Part shown: positions 28,315 through 41,902 of the stretch, piece after piece
Layout: each line of letters begins with the position of its first letter
How positions within the stretch are numbered: the first letter of the stretch is position 1
Assembly: GCF_001723175.1 (NCBI RefSeq)
Contig: NC_064652.1
Span: forward strand, 1,550,001-1,614,000
DNA: 64,000 nt
Source: Penicillium oxalicum
Lineage: Eukaryota > Ascomycota > Eurotiomycetes > Eurotiales > Aspergillaceae
Direction of reading: 5' to 3'
Made by a program: the position numbers and the translations under genes
The notes under the pieces: model-generated
Seen by the model: only the letters and a program-made list of their open reading frames with translations
Told to the model about the DNA's origin: nothing
The model's database searches: none

Positions 28315-31300
28315 ATGTCGAACGTTCACTTCCCTTACTCCAAGGCGCCTCTGCGCACGATCAAGGAGATCCAGTTCGGCCTTTTTTCTCCCGAGGAGGT
28401 CAAGCGGATGAGTGTGGTTCATATCGAATACCCGGAGACCCTGGTATGTTTCGTGCATATTTCAACTCGATACGATGCTTTGGCTGCCTGGAGGAACCAC
28501 AACGTCTAACTTAATATCCTCGTGAACAGGACGAGACACGGATGCGACCGAGGACTAAGGGTGTCAACGACTCCCGTCTGGGAACAATCGATCGCCAGTA
28601 CAACTGTGAGACTTGCGAGGAAGGTCCCAAGGAATGTCCTGGACACTTTGGTCACATCGAATTGGCATCTCCGGTCTTCCACATAGGTAAGTGATCTACG
28701 ATTGACAGGGGCCCCAGCCAATGAACCCTGAGCATTTGAAAAGTCGACTGACATGTTCAATCTCTGCAGGTTTCGTGACCAAAATCAAGAAGCTTCTGGA
28801 GACTGTTTGCCACAACTGTGGAAAGATTAAAGTTGGAGCGGTTAGTCATCCCTCATGGGATGGCAAATCTTCTGACCCTTGTATGCTGACTTTCTCCCAT
28901 TCAGGATAACGCCAAGTTTTTGGAAGCTATCCGTATACGAGACCCGAAACGGCGATTTGACGCAATCTGGAGAGCCTCGAAAGATATCAACATTTGCGAG
29001 ACTGACCCTTCCCCGGATGAGGAAGAGGAAGCTTTGAAAGATGGGAAGAAGCGTTATTTCCACGGTGGCTGTGGTAACGCTCAGCCTACTGTGCGCAAGG
29101 AGGGTATTAGTCTTGTGGGCACTTGGAAGCCAAGCAAGAGCATGATGGAGGACGATGCCACCGCACAACCCGAAAAGAAGGTCATCACTCCTGCCATGGC
29201 ACTGAACATCTTCCGCAACATCTCACATGAGGATGTCCGGATCATGGGCTTGAGTAATGATTATGCTCGGCCTGAGTGGATGATTCTGACCGTGCTTCCC
29301 GTTCCGCCCCCGACTGTTCGCCCAAGCGTCGTGATGGGGTCAAGCAGCGGCTCCCGCGGTGAGGATGATTTGACGTACAAATTGGCAGAAATTGTCCGAG
29401 CCAACCAAAGCGTCCAGCGATGCGAGCAAGAGGGCGCTCCCGAGCACGTCACACGCGAATTTGAGTCACTACTGCAGTATCACATTGCCACATACATGGA
29501 CAATGATATTGCAGGACAGCCCAAAGCAATGCAGAAAGGAAACCGCCCAGTCAAGGCTCTCCGCAGTCGTTTGAAGGGTAAGGAGGGTCGTCTGCGTCAA
29601 AACTTGATGGGCAAGCGTGTCGACTTTTCAGCCCGTACTGTCATTACCGGTGATCCCAACCTGTCCTTGGATGAAGTTGGTGTGCCGTATTCGACGGCAA
29701 AAATCTTGACCTATCCCGAGGTCGTCACTCCCTACAACATCGAGAAGCTTCAGAAGCTGGTATCCAACGGACCTTTGATCCACCCAGGTGCTCGGTACAT
29801 TGTCCGTGACACCGGCGAGCGTATCGATCTGCGTCATGCTAAGCGTGCTGGTACTCAACAACTTCTTTATGGCTGGAAAGTCGAGCGTCATCTCGATAAC
29901 GGGGATGTCATTCTGTTCAACCGACAACCATCTCTACACAAGGAAAGTATGATGGGTCACCGCGTACGCGTCATGCCTTTCTCAACTTTCCGGCTGAATT
30001 TGTCGGTTACGACGCCGTACAACGCTGATTTCGATGGTGATGAGATGAATTTGCACGTGCCACAAAGCGAAGAATCGCGCGCTGAGCTGGCTGAGCTCGC
30101 TCTTGTTCCTAAAAACATTGTCTCGCCTCAGCGTAACGGGCCTCTTATGGGAATCGTGCAGGACACCCTGTGCGGTATTTACAAGATTTGTCGTCGTGAT
30201 ATCTTCCTCGCCAAAGAGCATGTTATGAACATCATGCTGTGGGTTCCAAACTGGGACGGCGTGATTCCTCCACCTGCTATTATGAAGCCCCGACCTCGCT
30301 GGACTGGCAAACAGATCATTAGCATGGCTTTCCCTACCGGTCTGAATCTTGTCCGCGTTGACAAGGACAGCGCGCCAGCGTCTGAGAAGTTCAGTCCCCT
30401 TAATGACGGTGGTCTGCTGATCCAGGGCGGTCAGTTGATGTATGGAATGCTCTCAAAGAAGACAGTCGGTGCCAGCGGAGGTGGTGTCATTCACACCATC
30501 TTCAATGAGTACGGCGCGGACACTTGTGTTGGTTTCTTCAACGGAGCTCAAACCATCGTCAATTATTGGCTTCTGCACCACGGTTTCAGTATTGGTATTG
30601 GTGACACGATTCCGGATCGCAAGACAATTGAGAAAATTGAGGAAGCTGTCAGGGAACGGAAGCAAGAGGTTCAGGAAATCACTGCTAGTGCTACTGACAA
30701 CACTCTGGAAGCCCTCCCTGGTATGAACGTCCGTGAGACCTTCGAGAGTAAGGTTTCGCGTGCTCTGAACAACGCTCGTGACGAGGCTGGTTCTGCCACG
30801 GAGCGGGGACTGAAGGACCTGAACAACGCTATCCAAATGGCTCGCTCAGGCTCCAAGGGCTCGACTATTAACATCTCCCAAATGACTGCGGTCGTTGGTC
30901 AGCAATCGGTTGAGGGCAAGCGTATTCCATTTGGATTTGCGTACCGTACCTTGCCTCACTTCACCAAAGACGACTACTCGCCCGAGTCTCGAGGTTTCGT
31001 TGAAAACTCCTATCTCCGTGGTCTTACTGCGACCGAGTTCTTCTTCCACGCCATGGCCGGTCGTGAAGGTCTCATTGATACCGCAGTCAAGACTGCTGAA
31101 ACTGGTTACATTCAGCGAAAGCTTGTCAAGGCTTTGGAAGAAGTTATGGTCAAGTACGATGGCACCGTTCGTAACTCTCTGGGCGACATCATTCAATTCA
31201 TTTATGGAGAAGATGGTCTTGATGGAGTCCACATTGAGAACCAACCAGTGGATATTATTCGCTGCTCCGATGAAAAGATGCGTCAACGCTTCCGTGTGGA

Positions 31301-33811
31301 TGTCATGGATCCTGAGATGTCACTGGGCCCTGAAGTCTTGGAACAGGCCAATGAAATTGCTGGTGATATTGAAGTTCAGCGCTACTTCGATGAGGAATGG
31401 GAGGCCTTGTTGGAGTCCCGTGCGTTCCTCCGTACTGTGGCCAAGGAGGACGAAGAGATGATGCAACTGCCGATCAACGTCCGCAGAATCCTGGAGATGG
31501 CTCGATCAACCTTCCGCATCCGCGAGGGCACTATCAGTGACCTCCACCCTGCGGAGGTGATTCCACAGGTGCAGGCCCTGCTTGATCGCCTTGTGGTCGT
31601 GCGTGGCGACGACCCAATTTCCCAAGAAGCCGACTACAATTCAACCTTGCTGTTCAAGGCTCAGCTCCGGTCCCGCCTTGCTTTCAAGCGACTGGTGACG
31701 GAGTATTCGTTGAACAAGCTTGCATTCCAGCACGTTCTTGGTGCCATTGAAAATCGCTTCGCCCGTGCGGCAGCAAACCCTGGTGAAATGGTGGGTGTGC
31801 TCGCGGCTCAAAGTATCGGAGAGCCTGCCACCCAGATGACTCTCAACACTTTCCATTTCGCTGGTGTCTCGTCTAAGAACGTCACTTTGGGTGTGCCTCG
31901 TTTGAAGGAAATTCTGAACGTGGCTACCAATATCAAGACGCCTTCGATGACTGTCTACCAAGAGGGGGACAACACTTATCGCAAGGAGGGTGCCAAGCAG
32001 CTACGAAGTCTTGTCGAGCATACAAGCTTGCGATCCGTTACCGAAGCAACTGAAATTTACTACGATCCGGACATTCAGTCAACAGTCATTGAGAACGATC
32101 GCGATATGGTCGAGTCCTACTTCATCATTCCCGAGGAGGTTGAAGGTGACCTTGCGAATCAATCGAAATGGCTGCTCCGCATCATCCTCAGTAGACCCAA
32201 GTTGCTTGACAAGGGTCTCACTGTTCAAGATGTTGCTAACAGGATCAAGAAGGCGTACAAGGATGACATCGCTGTGATTTTCAGCGATAACAACGCTGAC
32301 GAGCAGGTCATTCGTATCCGGCAAGTTCAACATCACAAAGAAGAAGAGGACGATGATGATGTTGAATATGACGTGACTTTGAAGAAGCTTGAACAGCACC
32401 TTCTCGATACGCTCACTCTTCGTGGTGTTCCTGGTGTTGAACGTGCTTTCATCAACGAGAGGGGCAAGGTCCGTGTCACTGAGGATGGTGCTCTACTCAT
32501 GAGCAAGACGGATCCTCTCTGCAAGGATTGGGTTCTCGAGACCAGTGGCTCTTCTCTTGCACCGGTCCTCGCCATTCCTGGGGTTGACGCTACCCGAACT
32601 TATTCAAATCAGTTTATCGAGATTTTCGAAGTCTTTGGTATCGAGGCTGCGCGAACCGCTGTTTTGCGCGAATTGACCCAAGTCTTGGCCTTTGACGGAT
32701 CATACGTCAATCACCGCCACTTGGCTCTCCTAGTCGATGTGATGACCCAGCGTGGTTACTTGACCCCTGTCACTCGTCATGGTATCAACCGTGCCGACAA
32801 TGGTGCTCTGATGCGCTGCTCCTTCGAAGAGACTGTCGAAATTCTTTTGGAGGCTGCTGCCTTCGGTGAGCTTGACGATTGCCGCGGCGTCTCCGAGAAT
32901 CTGATTCTCGGCCAGATGGCACCTGCTGGCACGGGAGAGTTTGACGTGTATCTGGACCAGAACTTGCTCAACACGGTTGTTTCGAACAATGCGCGCTTCG
33001 CCCTCATGGGCGGTGTCGGAGCAAAGGATGCCATCATCTCTGACGGTGCAGCGACCCAATATGACAGCGGATCGCCAATGCCCAGTTCTCCATACTTGGA
33101 CGATTCCGATCCTGAGTCGAGGTTCTCGCCCATTGCACAAGGGGGTGCGGAGTCTCCCAGAGGCTTCCCCAAATACCAGCCCGCCGATGGATTTGGAGGT
33201 TTAAGCCCCCTCGGACGCAGCCCTGGGCAGGCATATTCTCCTACCAGTCCCTTCAACACCAGCGCCGCCTCCCCGATGTGGTCACCAAGCTCCACTGCTT
33301 ACTCTCCTACATCTCCTGGCATCAGCAGTCCAGGCTTTACATCTCCTCGAATGTCGCCCACGTCGCCATCGAGCCCTCAATTCGTGATCACCTCCCCGGC
33401 GTATTCACCATCTTCACCTGCAGGAGCGTCGCCTTCATACTCTCCTACTTCTCCAACCTACAGTCCATCATCTCCAAACTTCAGTCCGGCCTCACCGGCC
33501 TTTAGTCTGACTTCTCCTGAGTACAGTCCGACCAGCCCTGCTCTTGGTGGTGGTCGGCACTTCTCACCCACTTCGCCTGCCTCGCCAACATCACCCAAAT
33601 GGAGCCCAACATCTCCATCGTGGTCATCAGCGCAACCTGAGGCATACTCGCCCACCTCTCCCAAGTTTTCTGGTTCTCCTACGTCGCCCGCGGCTGCATA
33701 CAGCCCCAGTTCGCCGGAGTTCCACAGTCCAACGTAAGTGATTCATGGTCCGTCATTTCTTTCACTACAAAATGTTGACCTGTCCCCTCTAGGTCTCCCC
33801 GCCAGAAATAA
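28315..33811 (+). CDS. rpb1: RNA polymerase II largest subunit RPB1
   Basis: Five exons (28315-28443, 28530-28686, 28770-28840, 28905-33733, 33793-33811) give 1734 residues. The N-terminal clamp has the zinc ligands CETC...CPGHFGH and CHNCGK. The catalytic loop [10 protein letters not shown] lies at about residues 492-501, so the three magnesium-binding aspartates are D494, D496 and D498. [17 protein letters not shown] is the trigger-loop region. From about residue 1560 the C-terminal domain has heptad-like repeats, of which eight keep YSP[TS]SP while most are degenerate. The last intron (59 bp) splits the final repeat; splicing adds SPRQK, the usual fungal end, whereas retention would stop at once in TAA and lose only those residues. 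This is the catalytic core of mRNA synthesis. Confidence 0.98.
33230..33733 (+). repeat. RPB1 CTD heptad-coding repeats
   Basis: Degenerate 21-bp units encode the YSPTSPx repeats of the Pol II CTD. Consensus units are separated by stretches with W, F or M in place of Y and with irregular spacing. Confidence 0.9.
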
Positions 33812-35468
33812 TGGAAGTATCGGCTTGTCTAGTCTCAGAGTTGTGCCATGCCATTGTATTATCAAGAAACGATTTCACAAAGTATTAAAAAAGGTTCCTC
33901 TCCCAAGTGACGAAGGAGGTTTTGACACTTGTATTCTGAGGAAATATCCATCGCTCTGCCGAGCGTATCCTATCTTGTTTTTTCAGCAAATCCGCCGAGG
34001 TCCTATGGCCTCCTTGAGTTCCATCGTTCCGCACAGTCTTTTCCACGAGGTGTTCTTTGAGTTTCCGATGCCGTTATCAAAATTGCAAAAGACTCCTGTT
34101 ACCCTCACTTTTTTTTTGCTGGCAGTCTTGGTTGACGGTTGGGTCATGAGTCGTGTTTCCCTGTTGCAGCCGCGACCTGAGCTGTTCTCGTCGCAGTAAT
34201 GCCTTGAGGGAAGCCTTCATGAGCCCTAATCCAGTCTTTCTTACTGTCTTGACACGCCTCGCCTTGTTTCTCCCCCTTTCTTTTCCTTGCATGAAGAGCG
34301 CATCAGGGGTTCTGTACTTGTTTTGATTCTCCCCTGCTGTACACAGACACCTCGGGGTTGAATAAAAGAAATTCTAATGATTATTGACATTTCACTTCGT
34401 AAGCCAATCTTGTAGACGTTCTCTGACCCTGTCTTATCGGGCTCACGCTAACCGAGGAGCACCTTAAATCTCTTGGACCCAGAGTCCGGCCGGAGGCTTA
34501 CTATTCTCAGCTTCCACCCGTGCAGTTGCGACTGGGCTGATATGGTAGGTCAGTCTGGGTCTGTCTCTGTACCCTGCCAGCTAGAGGATAGATCACCCAT
34601 GGAAGGGAAGAATCTTACAATCTTTTTTATAAAGCCGATGATGTGAACAAGGTTCCATGGGTACGTGGACTTAAACCGACCACCTAGGGCCCATAGGGTA
34701 AGCCTATGGCCTTGCTGAAATTGATGTAGCCACCAGATGTATAGGTATCCACCTGCCTGATGAATGTGACGTGACAATCTCAATGACCATCCATTGAATA
34801 CCTTCCCGGGTATGGACCTCCACTGCCTTGAAGTGACCGTATTCCGGATTCTGATCTGAACCAGGCGCAATCAGACAGAACATCTTGATGTAGGTATGGA
34901 CCTTACACACAATCCTACTCAGCATAGGGGATCTGATAACCGGGCCACGATGTGCACTGAATCTCTATGGACCCGGGATCAATTATTAAGTTGTCGACTC
35001 GCAGTGCGAAGGGATAGACAACGGGTTGTGAATTCTTACGTCCGTGGTCCACTTTAAGGCTCGAGTCGAAAAAGAAAAAATATGTACTAACCAATTATCC
35101 GCTGGGGAATGAAAATACATACCCACCCTAAGAAGCCTTTAGGTAGATTGAAGCTGTAGAGCTGCCTAACCAGCGCAGTGAAAGTACATAAGTACTCTTC
35201 CGGGCATTGACGCTCGTACTCGGCTCCACGCTTGCCGGGCTGGGGTGATGGGGCTGTAAGGTTCCATGTCGACAGCCTCAAGGAAGGAATGGAAATGTTG
35301 TTCATTGACTGGATATTCCATTAGGGGTCGTGAGATAAGAGGTATCCCCATGTGTCGATGGGCAAAGCAACGGGAATATCACCAGACGTCATTTTCACTA
35401 CAAGTCTCTTGGCGCAATGGGTTGGTCGGGACAGATCTATTGGATAAAACGAATGGACGATCTTTTGT
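33812..35468. other. Convergent intergenic region after rpb1
   Basis: About 1.66 kb between the rpb1 and WDR89-like 3' ends. A T-rich 3' UTR candidate follows rpb1, and aataaaaga near 34360 is a plausible polyadenylation element. No gene was recognised. Confidence 0.45.
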
Positions 35469-37287
35469 CTAATAAGGCTTGAACCGATCCTTTTGCTTCT
35501 TTTCCTTGGGCCGCGGCACTTTTGCCGGTGCAGCTGGATTCTGAGCACTCTGGTTACCTTCTTCAACGGGTCTCCATGCCCGCACGAAGCCATCCTCGCC
35601 ACCGGTAAAGACTGCTTGGCTCTGTTGGAAATTGTAACACGTCAGATCGCTGTAATTCTTCTCACAGTCTTGCAGCGAGGATAACCCTTTTTTTTCCAAA
35701 AAAAAAAAAAAAATCAAAATCAAAAAGGAGACATACCTGCTCATCCAGGAAGACTGATCGGACAACTTCCTCCCCGTGGGCACCGGGAAGACGCCACAGG
35801 TTGTCCATATCGAAGCGCCAGTTTGGAGTGGGCACAACGGGGATAAGATCCAATTGTTTGTTCCTGGAGGGTCCCAACCGGAGGGGAAGTGTTAGCATAC
35901 GAACGGTGAGAAATCTGAACCGGTCAGCAGTATACGCACATTTTATTTCCCGCGGCGATGTAGGGCCCCTGTGCACCAACACAAAGCTGCACCACATACT
36001 CACACCCCAGAGGCTCGCGGACATCGTCAAAGTGAACAGGGTCGGGTTCCTGAGCCGAGTCGTCGGGGTCGGTGGCGGGGTGTATCGAGAATTGCTCGTC
36101 GTGGCTGAGAGCGTAGATGGTGCGCTCGGAGATGAACCCTGCATGGTGGACAGAGCCGTGGTTGATCACCTGCACGAGAGCTTCGTCTTCGTCCGTGACG
36201 GTGGTGTCATAGATATTGACCAGTCCGTCCGTGCTACCGGAAAGCAAGATATTACTGCGCGTTGGGTGATATTGAAGCTAAAAAACGATCACAGATGAGT
36301 AAGCTCTCACGTCGCGAGGTTCCCTTCCATCAATGGAATGAATCAAAAATCGTGGCCCGGCCATATGGGCAGCTCTCTGTCTGATCTTGGGTTTTGACCG
36401 AGAGGACAGGATGTTCTCACCTCTGTGATATCATCATTGTGGCTCTCCACGTATTGAAGCCGCGGCGCTTGCGGCGATCTGATATCCCTGGGCAATGCTG
36501 TTAATTCAATGGACGAGGCACGCGAAGAGGTTCCTCTCCGTAGAGTGTGGGAGACCGTCTGCAAGGAACCTCGAGTCAGGCGTAGCGCTGAACTCACCAG
36601 AATGCGACGACCGCTTGTGACGAGAGCAGCTCGGTTCCTGATACAATCGTGTTGTTTTCGGCATTGCAGGCTACAGAGAGGACTGGCGCATGTCTCGCTG
36701 GTAGTAGATAAGCACTGTCAGCAAGCTTACACACAGAAGGAGAGCGCGAGGTCAAGTCACGAAAGATTAAAAAAAAATCAAATAAGCCAATCATCATCCG
36801 TCGGATCCGGAATGTCTTCTTCTCTCCAGCATCAGACCCATTCGCCCAAAACTGCACAGCCAAGCCATCTATCCCTAACCGGGATCGGCAGAACATCGGA
36901 TTTGATACTCCAGCGAGCGACGGCGCCTGCATGACCCGAATCCTGAGAACCGACAGATGTGGCTTATTGGTCAAACTAACCTGTTTCCATTTCCACAACT
37001 GCTTGCTTCGCCCGGACATCCCACAGCTTCACCTTTCCCTCCCGACCACCAGTAGCCAAGAGCTGCGACTCGCCTGCTGCGTAGCTCCGAAGCGAGGTGA
37101 CGCCCGCATCATGGGTCTTCGCAGCCACCACGGTAACATGATCCAGGTGGGCAGCATCAAACACTCTCAGAGAATCATCTGAGCTGATTGCCGCGAAGCT
37201 GCCGGGCACGGACCTGGCAATCGAGTAGATGTAGCTCTCTGGTGGGAGCGACAGCGACGACGCGGCAGTTGCCTGTAACGTATACAT
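35469..37287 (-). CDS. WDR89-like WD40-repeat protein
   Basis: Six exons (36981-37287, 36598-36697, 36421-36487, 35940-36277, 35737-35863, 35469-35621) give 363 residues with all phases consistent. Introns are 76 to 283 bp. WD units are visible as LLATGGREGKVKLWDVRAK, VVAFWDIRS, ILLSGSTDGLVNIYD and AVFTGGEDGFVRAW. The tail is short and basic (KVPRPKEKKQKDRFKPY). The combination YVESHNDDITE followed by LQYHPT fits the WDR89 family, whose molecular role is poorly known. The first intron (283 bp) is long for this genome and contains a run of A residues on the plus strand. The last intron carries adjacent poly-T and poly-A runs. Confidence 0.82.
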
Positions 37288-40200
37288 CGCGTAGGATCCT
37301 GGTCGTCGTGAACTGAATCCTCCTTGCTGCCTTAACGCAGTCTCTGTGCGGAGAGAATCCGAACGCGGGGCTCAGTAGAGAGTGACCGACTACGATTCGA
37401 CAATCTCCCCCCTTGCAGGTAAGGTGGCTCGTGGAGTACGGGCCGAGCTACGCGCGTATCCTTCCGAACCTTCACGCCGAGCAGAACTCAAATCGTTCAC
37501 AGGTGACCTGTGGCTGGAGCTTTGAGCAATGGGGGGTAACGAATTATCTGTTACTTGTGATTCCTCGTTTTTCCCCCCTTCCTTTCCTGTTTGGTGGTCT
37601 CCAGGTTTAACCTCCGAAACGGGAACCTGCAGCAGATGCCAGAAATGGGTTGAGAATTTCGATCTCAGGTAGAACCGACTGTTACTGGTGGATCGAGACC
37701 TTGGCCGAGAAGAGTACCCTTGCTTCCCGCAGCGATTGTCGTGGGATTATTGTGCGTAGTTGGCGTGCGGTATTCCCTCTCGTCGGATGTCGCGGAGGAA
37801 TTTGAAGCCAAGAGTTGAGTTTCCCTTTTTTTTTTTTTTTTTCTTCTTCTTGGGATAGAGTGGGGCTTCCCGGGCGTTTCCTTTTCCCAATTGAGCGCGT
37901 GAATCATGATCCAGCTGCGCATGGCCACACATTTGAATTGTTCGAGACGACAATGCGGGACCTTGACACCTGCGAGACCACACTTCAAAAGTGGGCTCTT
38001 TATTTGATTTGATTTTTCCCCTGCATGCTTGCTCGACTGTGTTCAAGGAGTCAGAGCTCCGAGCTTACTGGACCGAGATCGACCGACGTCCTATGCGCAA
38101 TGCCATATTGGCTACCCGATTCTGGTTTACAAGCAGGATACTGTACTTGCCAATTTGCCGCGATGTATATCTGATGGCGATACTCAAATTCTGTCAAGAC
38201 TACAGTACGACCATAACTGTCTCTCATAGGTACTGTCGCCAAGGAGCCATGGGTTGGTGGCACTAACTGATCTTGGTGGGAGCTCCAACCCACAAGGCTG
38301 CAACGCGAACGTTAATTTCGTGCCACAGCAGGGGACGAGGAATAAGAGCCGGGTTAGGGTACCCTGGGAATGCAAGGCCTCGCATGCCTGGAAATTCATG
38401 CGTACTTTGCCTGGGCCAGCAAGCCGGCCAATGGGATGTTGATGGGGGAACTCATTTATTCTTCACCAGATTGACACCAATATCATGCAGAGCGTAGTCT
38501 GATAGATATGGGAGTCCAGTTTTCCAGGAGGCCAGAACCGGATGATGGATAAAATCCGATTGACTGTAGGGGGCAGCCCAAAGCCGCGAAGATCCTGATC
38601 CCCCGTGGCTTATCCAGTTTGGTAATCAATGTCCGCTGCGAAGATCCTTCGTCTCCCTCATGGAATTGTATGCAACGTATACCACCGCAATCAGAAGCTT
38701 GACCACGCTGGCAAACAGATCCAATCAGGAGACAAAAAAAAGAGGAAGACTGATAAGTTGGGAGAGTGAGGAAGTTCTCATGACAATTTCTTGAGGCATG
38801 GATCATCAGAGCCTAACAGCCCTTGTGAGCCTCGTTTGAAATGGGCAACATCGCCGCAGCTTAGGGGGTGCCAAGGATTTTCATTCACTTTCCATTTGAT
38901 CGACCGCTCGTCAAGTGCAAATTGCAATGGGATGGGACCCACAGTTTGAGAAAATGCCTGAGTCAGGGTTGCGACATCCGGATGGACCGTGCGTCAGTCA
39001 CCGCGTAGCGTGTACCGGTGAGCCGGTAGAAGGGCCAAGTAGGGGACCCCACGGCGAGTCATGAGCCATTTCAGCATCCGCCCAAACGAGAAACTTCAAC
39101 GAAAAGAAGGGTCGCCCAAAGCGCGGTACGGACAAACCAGGATGCACGGCCGAGATCAGACCCCGGACGCTCCCCGACTAGTTTCGTGCAGCGTCGCATC
39201 GACTGATCCCAGGGCTGTGGGAGCACGAAAAAAAAAGGGTCAGTGCAGAGTGCAGACTTGCAGAAGGTAGACTAGGCTGCAGAGAGGATTTGCATGGGTC
39301 GGCTGAGGAACTCCCTGACGGGCGCTTCAAAGCTCCCCTCCGGCTCCGGAGCTTGCTTCTCGCCGATCAGCCCAGATGCGCCAGAAAAAAAAAAGAAATG
39401 AAGAGGCATTAAAAAAAATAGAAGCGAGGCTTTGAGCGAAGATCACCACCCCAGCTGATGGCACCCGATCCACCGATGAAGAGGGCACGCTGGCTTTCGG
39501 TCTCCCCGACACATTCGATGGGGCTGGCTCAGGTCAACACCAGCGATCCGTGGCACGAAGGAATCAGAACCCTTTTCAGCCATCTCCAGCGCCCAGGGAG
39601 GCCACCAGGATCCAATGACCCACGGCTCGGAAGGGCAGCAGGAGGGTGGGAATGAGAAGCGTGACGCGATGTGAGCTGACTGGGTGCCACGCCTAGGAAG
39701 CTTGCCGGCATACCCACTGCCTCGGGTAGACAGTCGGTGTTGCTGCTGCCGCTAGTTCTGCATGATCCCCAAATCGCCTAGGAGGGCCATCATCTGTGGC
39801 ACGATGCAAGGCCGTTCGGCCTTTCACCACGTCTGGGTACAAAACTGTAGATCAGTCGAGGGTCTACCATGATCGACTCGTGTTGGCATCGAGCCGCGCT
39901 CTGTTTCTGAGCGGCGCTCGGTTAGTTGAAACGAGAAGATCCAGAGTCTCGACTCTCGATTCTCGAGCTACAGCTTGAGAAGGAACGCAAGGCCCAGACG
40001 GACCGCATCCCGCGCGGGCGTAAGTGGAGCCAAGGTCGATCCCACTCCCGAGTCCCGAGCAGGCAATCTCAGAGAATCTCTTGCTCAACAAAGGCCAGGA
40101 ATTGGCCGTGACCGACGCCGTTGATCATCCATAATTGATACGGTCAAGAGATAAATGTTTCGCTTATCTTCCATAGTTCATTCAGTGGCAGAGGGCTCGT

Positions 40201-41204
40201 CCTTGAGAGGTGGAGAGCAATGTGTTCTCGTTGGCCGACTCTCAAGTACGGACTGTGTCGTTCTGCTTCAAGTAGGCGCCCTCCCGCTTAGATTCGTCGC
40301 ACGTGGGTGGCATTGAGGGTCAACAGACTCGAGCTGCCGCATGAGTGCGAGAGTCGTCTTCACTTCGCTCAAGTATCAGCGTGGTAGAGATGCTGGGATA
40401 CCGGTGTATGTGCACTAGGGGTTTTTTGGGGAAGTCAAAAATACTATCCTCGGGAGCCCCATGCAGTCGTATGGCTGGCTAGGATACTCGAGATCCCTCG
40501 TGCTTTGTTGTTTGTTTTTCTTTGTGCGAAGAGAGATCTGGTCGAGGTGTGTCGAAACTGTGACAGAGCGAGGAGTCTGACATGGAACATCTCACGAGTC
40601 GAGTCATCAGGTGAGTCCAGCGCGTACGGGTATGGTATAATAGAGAACTGGGGCATGTACCGTATGGTACGGGAATCCGTTGTGTATGCTGAACTTTTTT
40701 GGACTTGCTGGTGCTCTCCCGGCTCCACTGTTGTCGGCGGTACTTGGACCTCCGGCACCCATTGCGAGCGGTGTATCATTTCGCGCCCTCGCGCGTTCCG
40801 TAGTATGGAGAGATGAATGAAATCGTTTGGGAAGAGGTATGGTTGATGTTCATCACGGCAGGAGTACTGCACCTCCATGTGATTTATGCGTGGTCCAGTC
40901 ATACTACAGGATTTGTCCTTCAAAGTAGTCCAAATTTGATCACTCGTGATCTCGCCTTTTTTTTTCTCTTTAATTTCTGCATCTTCATTTTCGACGGTTC
41001 CCACCCGGGATCCACTCTGGACTGACTCTCGTCCGTCGTCGGTCCCGACGGAGAGGCACTTCATACCCGATCAGATCAGCCATCGAGGCGTTGGCGTCAG
41101 CCGTCACCTTTCCTCTGACTTTTTTCGACCTGGCCCTCTCTTCACCACACCTTTCCCCTCCCCCGCGCATTGTGTTTCCCCCCCTGGAGTTCTCTTGCTC
41201 GACT

Positions 41205-41246
41205 ATGCACTTCTACACTGGCGATTCTTTCATGTGTCAGTTGTGA
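41205..41246 (+). promoter_or_regulatory. Possible upstream ORF 1 of laeA (13 codons)
   Basis: ATG at 41205 opens a 13-codon frame (MHFYTGDSFMCQL) ending in TGA, about 800 bp before the laeA start. It matters only if the transcript starts upstream of it, which the sequence cannot show. Confidence 0.3.
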
Positions 41247-41420
41247 TTTGTGTCTATTTGTGTCAAGTCTTGTGCTCCTCTCACCCTTTCTCTACCGCGT
41301 CCTTCTCCTTCTCTTTCCCCTCTATCCACCCGTGGGCCTCTCCGGACCAGAGCTAGTGGCTACACAACTTTAACCCAGCCCAGGTCGCATTGCTGCCCCC
41401 GTGAACCTTTTTTTGGGCTT

Positions 41421-41469
41421 CCTCTCTCTCTCTCTCTCTCTCTCGCTCGCTCGCTCTCTCTCTCTCTCC
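41421..41469 (+). repeat. CT microsatellite in the laeA leader
   Basis: A 49-bp dinucleotide CT run with three CTCG interruptions, in the pyrimidine-rich region upstream of laeA. Such tracts are common in fungal promoters and leaders and vary in length. Confidence 0.9.
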
Positions 41470-41845
41470 TTGTCGGTTCAGGTCACTCTTTTCACCTCGC
41501 AGAATTGTTCCAGAGCTGTCCCAACAGGGTGCTCAGGTAGCAACGGGTCAGTGCGAGGTTCACCCGCCCAAAGATCGCGACAGTTGCGCATCGTGTGTAC
41601 GGTGGCTCACGACATTCCTTCGACAATCTGTTGGCCTCTCGTCACTGAACCATCACGCTTCTTTGTCTCACCAGCCATCGATCGGCCTGCTCGCAAGTTC
41701 CTCGAAAACCAAGTTCTCGCTCCGCTTCGGTCTTCCGCGTTTCGGAGCATTTCATACTCAACCCGTCGCTTTTCCCTCCTTGCGTGCCGTCTGGACTGCC
41801 TGCATTACCCCCGTTGCCTCGTTGCATCCACTGTCTCGGCGTGGC

Positions 41846-41902
41846 ATGGAGACTGGAGTGCATGCAAATCCATTGATGTTTGGCGTTCTCGTCTCATTTT
41901 GA
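41846..41902 (+). promoter_or_regulatory. Possible upstream ORF 2 of laeA (18 codons)
   Basis: ATG at 41846 opens an 18-codon frame (METGVHANPLMFGVLVSF) ending in TGA 138 bp before the laeA ATG. A second out-of-frame ATG inside it gives MQIH. No other ATG occurs between this frame and the laeA start, so if the leader includes this position the scanning ribosome meets it first. Confidence 0.4.

Noticed and set aside
30453..31461. Several 95 to 190-codon frames on both strands within rpb1
   Set aside because: They are shadows of a long, strongly codon-biased exon.
40444..41064. 206-codon minus-strand open frame upstream of laeA
   Set aside because: No domain is visible, and it overlaps the pyrimidine-rich laeA leader, whose complement naturally lacks stop codons (Lys/Glu-rich start).
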